This document shows positions 58,680-64,000 of a DNA stretch of 64,000 nucleotides, piece by piece. This stretch comes from Streptomyces sp. NBC_01478. Its GTDB lineage: Bacteria; Actinomycetota; Actinomycetes; Streptomycetales; Streptomycetaceae. The stretch covers positions 682,001-746,000 of the forward strand of contig NZ_CP109444.1 in assembly GCF_036227225.1 (NCBI RefSeq). Direction: 5' to 3'. Positions within the stretch are counted from its first letter, which is position 1. Every line of letters starts with the position of its first letter. The notes under the pieces are model-generated. The model ran no database searches. It saw only the letters and a list, made by a program, of their open reading frames with translations, and had not been told where the DNA came from. The position numbers and the translations under genes are program-made.

Positions 58680-61550
58680 GTGGACGTGCGGGAAGGAGAC
58701 CCTGTCATCGGCAGGGACGCCGAACTCCGGGATGTGACACGGACCCTGCTGTCCACCGGCGCCTCGGCCCGTACCCTGCTGCTCGTCGGGGGCCCGGGCA
58801 CGGGCAAGACCGCCCTGCTGGAACAGGCCCGCCGGGCGGCGGCCGGGGAAGGCGCCCCTGTCCTGCGGCTGCGCTGTCACGACGCCGGGAGCGCACCCGG
58901 TGCGGCCGCCCTGGCCGACGGCGTGCACTCGGTGCTGGCCAAGTTCCACGACCGTCGCAGCCCGGTCCGGGTCGGCGCAGTCCGCCGGATCCGGCTGCAA
59001 TCCACCGGCCGGGACGGCGAGTTGGCGCTGCTGTCCGTACTGGGCGAGATCCTCACGGACGCGGCGGCCCGCATCCCCTTCGCGGTGGTGGTCGACGACG
59101 TCGAACGGATGCCGGGCCCGACGGCGTCCGCCCTCGGCCTGCTGCTGCGCGTCTTCCGCCCGGCCGGGGTGCCGATGGTGATGGCCGGCCGGCCGGTCCG
59201 CCCCGGAGCCGACGGCGCCGCGCCGCTGACGGCGGCGGCCGACCGGCTGCTCGAACTGCCGCCGCTGCGGCCCGCCGACCTCGAAGCCCTCGTCGTACGG
59301 CGGCTCGGGCGGCCCGTCGAACCGGCGCTCGTGACAGCGGTACTGGCCGCGCTGGGCCCGCTGGCGGGCACCCCCGCGGCCGTACTGTCGATGCTGGACG
59401 CGATGGACGAGCACGGCGACCTCCTGGAACTCGACGGGCAGGTGTGCCTGACCGAGCCGGAGCGAGCACTGCGGTTCACCACCGGCACAACGGAGTTGAG
59501 CCGGCTCTGCTGGCCCGGTGCCCCGCCGGACGCCGACAGTCTGGACGACGCGGCGGCGGTGGCGCGCGCCGTCGAGCACGCCGAGGTCCGGCTGGACGAC
59601 CTGCTCCGGCTGAAGCCGGGGGGTCCGCGCCGGGCCGGCCTTGTCGACCGGGCGGTCACCCCGCTGGTCAGGGACGGGATTCTGACCGTGGACAGGGACG
59701 GCCGGATGGCGTTCGCCGTGCCGGCGCTCGGGGCGGCGCTGCGCGCACTGCCCACCCACCATGACGTGTCGTCGCTGCACGCCCTGATCACCCGGTCGTT
59801 GACCGATCGGCTGGGCGCGGAGACGGCGGGCAGTTGCTTTCCGCGGCTTGCCGAACACGTGGCCGCCGCCGGGGGCGAGCTGGACGATGTCCTCGCGGTG
59901 GACGTGCTGCTCGCGGCGGCCCGTGCGGACGCAAGGGCGGACTGGCCCCGGTCGGTCCGCGCCTACGCGTCGGCACTGCGGCGCCTGGAGCCGGGCGACC
60001 GGCGGACGGCCGGTGTCCTGCGCGAGTCCGCCGAACTGAGCCTGCGCCACGCCGACCACACCGGTGCGCTGGCCCTGGGCGAACCGCTGCTCGCCCACCT
60101 CACCTCGACACCGGCGCAGGAGCGGGACCGGGACGCGGTGGACTACGTAGCCGAAGTGTGGACTCTGGCGGCTCTGCACGAACACCGGTTGCCGCAGGAC
60201 ATCCCTGACGTCGATGCCGGGGGTCCGATGCCCGCCGTGGCCGAACTCGCCGTGCTGGTCGGTCCGTTCGGGCTCGGCCCGGTGCCGCCCCGGCCGGGAA
60301 GCGAGACCCACCCGCCGTCAACCACCGGTCAGCGGACGGGATCCGGCCCCCTGCCGTCCGTACCGGAACTACGGCTGCTGGCCGCCGCGGCGGGGAGTCG
60401 CGCCGAGCTGTCGGACGCTCTGCGCACCCTGCCGGCCGGGGCGGACCGCACACCGGACCTGGACCGGCTGCGGACCGCGGCCGTCCACGCGGACCTCGCC
60501 GGCGCCCTGACCGCCGTGCTCGGCGACCGGTACACGGGGGCGGGAAACAGCACCGCCGCCTGGTACCACGCCATGGTCCGCGACTATCTCGAAGGGGACT
60601 GGGACCAGGCACTGGTGTCCGCCCGTCGGATCGAGGCGCGCGGCCGGACCCGGGGTACGACGGCGGGCGCCGCACAGCCCGCCCGGGCGCTCGCGGCCGA
60701 GATCCATTGCGCGCGTGGGGAGTTGGGGCTCGCCCAGGACTGGCTCGCGTTGATTCCGGAGGCCGTGTCGCATCCGCTGGTCGCGTGGGCCGGGCTGGGC
60801 GTGCGGTACTGGTCGGGCCGGCGGGAGGAGGCGCTGGCGGGGGCGCTGAGAGACGTACGACGGGCTCGTGAGCTGGGTCTGCACTCGGGCACGGAGAAGG
60901 TGCTGTTGCGGTACGTCTCGTTGGCCCTGGTGGCAGGTCTGCCGCAGGTCATGCCGGCGGCGCTGGCCGAACTGGAGGCGCTGCACGAGGTGGTGGGCTC
61001 TCCCATGACGCGGGAGGCGATGCTCTTCGGGCGCGGTCTGGTGCACGGCGACGCGGACAGCGCGCTGGCCGCGCTCCGGTCGGTACGGCGCCGGGGCGAT
61101 GCCTACCTGAGTCTGCTGTGCTGCCTGTGCCTGATGGAGATCGGCGACGAGTCCGAGCCGTGGCTGGCGGAGGCGTCGCGGATCGCGCAGTCGCTGGGGA
61201 TCGGGCGTGCCACCCGTACGACGCTCGGTCACATGACGCGGCGCCGGAGCTTCGGACTGCCGAGGACGCGTGCGGCCGGGGACGAGTTCGGCGAGGAGGA
61301 CGTCCGGCTGACCGCGATGGTCAGCGACGGGGCGACGAACCGGCAGATCGCGGCGCGGCTCGCGTGGAGCGAGAAGACCGTGGAGCGGCGGCTCAGCCGG
61401 CTCTTCCGGCGCACCGGGTGCCGCTCCCGGGTGGAACTGGCCGCGGCCTGGCTGGACGGCAGCCTCGCCCGCCGCGCCCTGGCGCCGGACGGCGCGCCGC
61501 CCAGGGCCGGCGGTCCCGTGCCGGGCCCGGGCGGAGCGAGGCGGCCGTAA
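58680..61550 (+). CDS. AAA-type LuxR regulator
   Basis: The 956-residue regulator has an intact Walker A GGPGTGKT at about residues 35-42, Walker B AVVVDDVERM, a helical middle and a C-terminal helix-turn-helix MVSDGATNRQIAARLAWSEKTVERRL. It is divergent from the LuxR gene at 55607 and related in plan but not close in sequence. GTG 58680 is listed; GTG 58686, with AAGGGG five bases upstream, is at least as likely. Targets are unknown. Confidence 0.9.
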   Translation: MDVREGDPVIGRDAELRDVTRTLLSTGASARTLLLVGGPGTGKTALLEQARRAAAGEGAPVLRLRCHDAGSAPGAAALADGVHSVLAKFHDRRSPVRVGAVRRIRLQSTGRDGELALLSVLGEILTDAAARIPFAVVVDDVERMPGPTASALGLLLRVFRPAGVPMVMAGRPVRPGADGAAPLTAAADRLLELPPLRPADLEALVVRRLGRPVEPALVTAVLAALGPLAGTPAAVLSMLDAMDEHGDLLELDGQVCLTEPERALRFTTGTTELSRLCWPGAPPDADSLDDAAAVARAVEHAEVRLDDLLRLKPGGPRRAGLVDRAVTPLVRDGILTVDRDGRMAFAVPALGAALRALPTHHDVSSLHALITRSLTDRLGAETAGSCFPRLAEHVAAAGGELDDVLAVDVLLAAARADARADWPRSVRAYASALRRLEPGDRRTAGVLRESAELSLRHADHTGALALGEPLLAHLTSTPAQERDRDAVDYVAEVWTLAALHEHRLPQDIPDVDAGGPMPAVAELAVLVGPFGLGPVPPRPGSETHPPSTTGQRTGSGPLPSVPELRLLAAAAGSRAELSDALRTLPAGADRTPDLDRLRTAAVHADLAGALTAVLGDRYTGAGNSTAAWYHAMVRDYLEGDWDQALVSARRIEARGRTRGTTAGAAQPARALAAEIHCARGELGLAQDWLALIPEAVSHPLVAWAGLGVRYWSGRREEALAGALRDVRRARELGLHSGTEKVLLRYVSLALVAGLPQVMPAALAELEALHEVVGSPMTREAMLFGRGLVHGDADSALAALRSVRRRGDAYLSLLCCLCLMEIGDESEPWLAEASRIAQSLGIGRATRTTLGHMTRRRSFGLPRTRAAGDEFGEEDVRLTAMVSDGATNRQIAARLAWSEKTVERRLSRLFRRTGCRSRVELAAAWLDGSLARRALAPDGAPPRAGGPVPGPGGARRP

Positions 61551-61586
61551 CTGCGGACCACCGGCCCAAGGGCGTTGCCCGCCAGG

Positions 61587-62522
61587 TCAGTTGAGGTGGG
61601 CGACGTGCGTGTCGACGGGTACACCGAGTCGGCCGGTGAGCAAGGAGCCGTCGGGCTTCGCCTGGAGGTTCCATTCCAGGGCGGGGATGTAGCCGAGCAC
61701 CAGCAGCGCGTCGGTCCCGCGCAACGGGGTTTCGCCCCAGCGCTCGTTGCGGTACTGCGCCGCGGTCACCACGAAGAGCCGGCGGGCATGGGTTCGGACG
61801 TCCGCCGCGCCACGGTCCCGGCCCATGTGCAGGGTCTGCAGGGCCGACGCTCCCCCGCCCTGTCCGGGCGACGTGTTCTCCCCTACGGCCAGCGCGTCGC
61901 CCCGGGTGGCCGCGGTGTGCAGGCGGGCCGATCGCGCGCCCAGCCCGTCGGTCACCGAGGGAGAGGCCGCCGAGCCCACCAGGACGACCGTGGCGTGGGT
62001 CCCGACCGGCCCGGAGACCACTTCGGAGATGAGCGCCTGGGCCAGCAGCAGGACATCGTTGTCGTCCCCGGTGAGGGCGATCGGCCCACTCAGCCGCGAG
62101 AGATCGACCAGCATGCGCTCGCCCCGGTGGAGGCCGAGGGTGACGGTCAGGGAGTACGGATGCGTGGCCCCGTCACCCCCGTTGCCGCCTCGCCGCAGCT
62201 TCGCCGTGTCCACGGACCACTCCTTCCCGGAGACGTCCGCCGTCCAGGGCGCCGGCGCGTGCGTGTCCGCCTCGGCGAGCCGCAACGTCAGTCGCTGCCC
62301 CGAGTGGACGACCACGTGTACGTCCGGCAGCGGGCGTCCGCCCTGCGGGCGTCCCGCGGCCACGGCCCGCAGGCCCAGCGCGACTGTCTCGAGCGCCCTG
62401 CGGTTTGCGCCCGACAGCGCCGAACGGGACTGCGTGGAAGGGGAGTTGCGCCGCAGCCGGATCACTGCGGCCCCGAGCAGTAACAGGCCGAGCCCCACGC
62501 ACAGGGCAATGGACGCGATCAT
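61587..62522 (-). CDS. Membrane-anchored protein of unknown function
   Basis: The 311-residue protein has one N-terminal transmembrane helix (IALCVGLGLLLLGAAVI) and a cytosolic or external alpha/beta region. A segment from about residue 65 to 185 (HPYSLTVTLGL, GERMLVDLSRLSG, ALISEVVSG) looks like the domain found between LysM and BTAD modules in large Streptomyces membrane regulators, but no such modules are present. It converges on the LuxR gene at 58680. The function is not known. Confidence 0.7.
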   Translation of the reverse strand: MIASIALCVGLGLLLLGAAVIRLRRNSPSTQSRSALSGANRRALETVALGLRAVAAGRPQGGRPLPDVHVVVHSGQRLTLRLAEADTHAPAPWTADVSGKEWSVDTAKLRRGGNGGDGATHPYSLTVTLGLHRGERMLVDLSRLSGPIALTGDDNDVLLLAQALISEVVSGPVGTHATVVLVGSAASPSVTDGLGARSARLHTAATRGDALAVGENTSPGQGGGASALQTLHMGRDRGAADVRTHARRLFVVTAAQYRNERWGETPLRGTDALLVLGYIPALEWNLQAKPDGSLLTGRLGVPVDTHVAHLN

Positions 62523-62903
62523 GCGGCCACCTTTGTTGCTAGAAGTTGTCAGAGACAGTCACCGGCCATGGGGACGCGGGCCGTCGGCGCGGAACGGCGA
62601 CGGCGAAGCGAACCGGTGGACGAAGGGCGTCAGCACGCGCTTCCTACGGCATCGTCGCGTGCCCGCTGTCTCCGGCGAAAGGCGAAACCGCCAACCTTGC
62701 CGCTCCGTACAGGAGTTGACGGGATCTTCCCGGCCGAGGCCGTCATCAGGTGGCGGACCGGGGTCAGGACACCTCGGCGACTCGCGCCAGGTTTCCCTCT
62801 GCTCGCGGGCGCGGGGCCGGTGGCGCGAATCCGGGGTCCTGGCCGGTGACACCATCGTCCTCCCGAACCTCATGGACGATCTCAGTTGCGAGTTGGGGGG
62901 CAC
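62523..62903 (+). other. Intergenic region, divergent promoter
   Basis: This 381-bp spacer lies between the membrane-protein gene (minus) and the small LuxR gene (plus). No frame has convincing codon bias. A lower-GC stretch at 62531-62560 next to the minus-strand start may hold its promoter. Nothing else was recognised. Confidence 0.4.
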
Positions 62904-63497
62904 ATGCCTCAGCGAGTACTCGGCGACAGCCTGCGGGTGGCGATCCACGCGCCCGCTCCCCTGATCCGCGCCGGACTGGCCGGTTTCGTCGCCATGGAGC
63001 CGCGGCTGCGCGAGGTGCCGCCGGACCGGATCCGGGACGCCGACGCGATCGTGGTCGCCGTGGACGTGGCGGACGCCTCCGTCCTGGACCTGCTCCCCCG
63101 CCTGAGCGACGACCCGCGCGCCCGCTTCCTGGTGGTCGTGAGCAAGCGCTGGCAGGCCGATGTACCGACGGCCCGGCACCGGGGTGTCCGCGCCGTCGTG
63201 TGGTGGGACTTCTGCAGCCCGGACGTCTTCGTCCGCACGGTCCGCGCCGTGGCGGGCGAGGACGGGACCAAGCCTTCCGCGCGTCGGCAACAGACCGTCG
63301 ACCGGGCGGCACTGAGTTCGCGCGAGGTGGCCGTACTGCGCCTGATCGCCGAGGGCAGACAGTGCGAGGAGATCGCGACGGAACTCGCCTATTCCGAGCG
63401 TACGGTGAGATACATCCTCTACGGCGCGATGAAGCGCCTGCGGGCACGCAACCGCGCCCACGCCGTCTCGTACGCCATCCGGGCCGGACTGATCTGA
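62904..63497 (+). CDS. Small LuxR regulator with atypical receiver
   Basis: The 197-residue protein has a receiver-like N-terminal half (LRVAIHAPAPLIRAGLAGFV, AIVVAVDVADASVLDLL, RFLVVVSKRW) but lacks the N-terminal acidic pair of true receivers, so phosphorylation is doubtful. The C-terminus is a LuxR helix-turn-helix, LSSREVAVLRLIAEGRQCEEIATELAYSERTVRYIL. A G-run precedes ATG 62904. It may act on the adjacent CocE-type hydrolase gene, 49 bp downstream. Confidence 0.85.
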   Translation: MPQRVLGDSLRVAIHAPAPLIRAGLAGFVAMEPRLREVPPDRIRDADAIVVAVDVADASVLDLLPRLSDDPRARFLVVVSKRWQADVPTARHRGVRAVVWWDFCSPDVFVRTVRAVAGEDGTKPSARRQQTVDRAALSSREVAVLRLIAEGRQCEEIATELAYSERTVRYILYGAMKRLRARNRAHAVSYAIRAGLI

Positions 63498-63546
63498 TTC
63501 GCCGTAACATCGGCTTGCGGCACGGGAGTTGACGGAGGAGACACCG

Positions 63547-64000
63547 GTGAACCTGGGCAGCCACCTCACACAATGCCTGCTGAGTCTTCCTCCACCGCTC
63601 ACCCGCGATCTGGTCGTCGAGCACGATCTACGGGTGCCGATGCGCGACGGGACGGTCCTGCTGGCCGACCGCTGGAGGCCGAGGTCCGGCGGGGACGGCC
63701 TGCCGACCGTGCTCCTGCGGATCCCCTACGGCAGGGCGGGCATGGCCGTGGTGCCGATGGTCCGGCCGTTGGCCGAGCGCGGATTCCAGGTGCTGATCCA
63801 GAGCACGCGCGGGACGTTCGGCTCCGGCGGCGTCTTCGACCCCATGCGGCACGAGCGGGAGGACGGGCTGGACACCCTGGACTGGGTGATCGCGCAGCCC
63901 TGGTTCGGCGAGGCGATGGTGCTGTACGGCATGAGCTACCTCGGCTTCGTGCAGTGGGCCGTCGCCGATCAACTGCCGCCGCAGGTCAAGGCGATGATCC
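63547..64000 (+). CDS. CocE/NonD family hydrolase (3' end off window)
   Basis: GTG 63547 with GGAGGAG six bases upstream opens a frame to the right edge. The protein shows VPMRDGTVLLADRWRP, IQSTRGTFGSGG and the nucleophile elbow YGMSYLGF, which mark the alpha/beta-hydrolase CocE / X-Pro dipeptidyl-peptidase S15 group. It hydrolyses esters or acyl-peptides. About 151 residues are present; the acid and histidine lie outside the window. Confidence 0.88.
   Translation, partial: MNLGSHLTQCLLSLPPPLTRDLVVEHDLRVPMRDGTVLLADRWRPRSGGDGLPTVLLRIPYGRAGMAVVPMVRPLAERGFQVLIQSTRGTFGSGGVFDPMRHEREDGLDTLDWVIAQPWFGEAMVLYGMSYLGFVQWAVADQLPPQVKAMI

Noticed and set aside
1..64000. tRNA, rRNA, CRISPR array or insertion sequence
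   Set aside because: No cloverleaf with conserved arms, spaced identical repeats, transposase or terminal inverted repeats were seen when reading both strands.

Overview
The window is GC-rich throughout. Coding frames have third positions that are almost all G or C, GTG starts and 4-nt ATGA/GTGA overlaps between genes are frequent, and the gene families (AAA-LuxR regulators, mycofactocin-type SDR, sulfur leader peptides, FUSC) point to an actinobacterium, most likely Streptomyces or a close relative. No rRNA, tRNA, CRISPR array, insertion sequence or phage gene was seen. The content reads as accessory chromosomal metabolism.

Layout. 1-7404: small stand-alone units. These are a partial SDR divergent from a LysR regulator, a FUSC transporter, a nitronate monooxygenase that looks frameshifted, a methyltransferase/TOPRIM overlapping pair and a cupin. 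7434-23115: a sulfur-scavenging island. It holds an Rrf2 regulator, a DsbA-like protein, a Cys-rich leader peptide, a five-gene oligopeptide/opine-type ABC transporter, two luciferase-like monooxygenases, an FAD monooxygenase, an alpha/beta hydrolase and SsuE, then a second leader peptide before metY-metX. The inferred logic is import of an organosulfur compound, oxidative C-S cleavage with reduced flavin from SsuE, and capture of the released sulfur by MetY using O-acetylhomoserine made by MetX. 23126-24140 (minus): a MarR regulator and a HepT-like protein with a degenerate motif.

24281-40997 is a catabolic island: VOC protein, KstD-like flavoprotein, ferredoxin reductase, ferredoxin, Rieske oxygenase, a pair of divergent cupin paralogues, a branched-chain-type ABC transporter with both permeases and one ATPase fused into one protein, a thioesterase, two MaoC-like half-hydratases, an SDR and a tandem class III CoA-transferase. 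It is interrupted by a secreted sedolisin-kelch protein, a tiny ORF and a large LuxR regulator (41092-48623), and resumes at 48852-55580 with a TetR regulator, amidohydrolase, Ltp2-like thiolase, DUF35 protein, Cys-rich mini-protein, histidine phosphatase, mycofactocin-type SDR and aldehyde dehydrogenase. A TetR-style operator before the amidohydrolase operon is partly repeated before the MaoC operon, so the two blocks may form one regulon for an unidentified ring- or side-chain-bearing carboxylic acid.

55607-64000 is regulatory: two divergent AAA-LuxR regulators, a membrane-anchored protein of unknown function, a small LuxR regulator with an atypical receiver, and the start of a CocE-type hydrolase that runs off the right edge.
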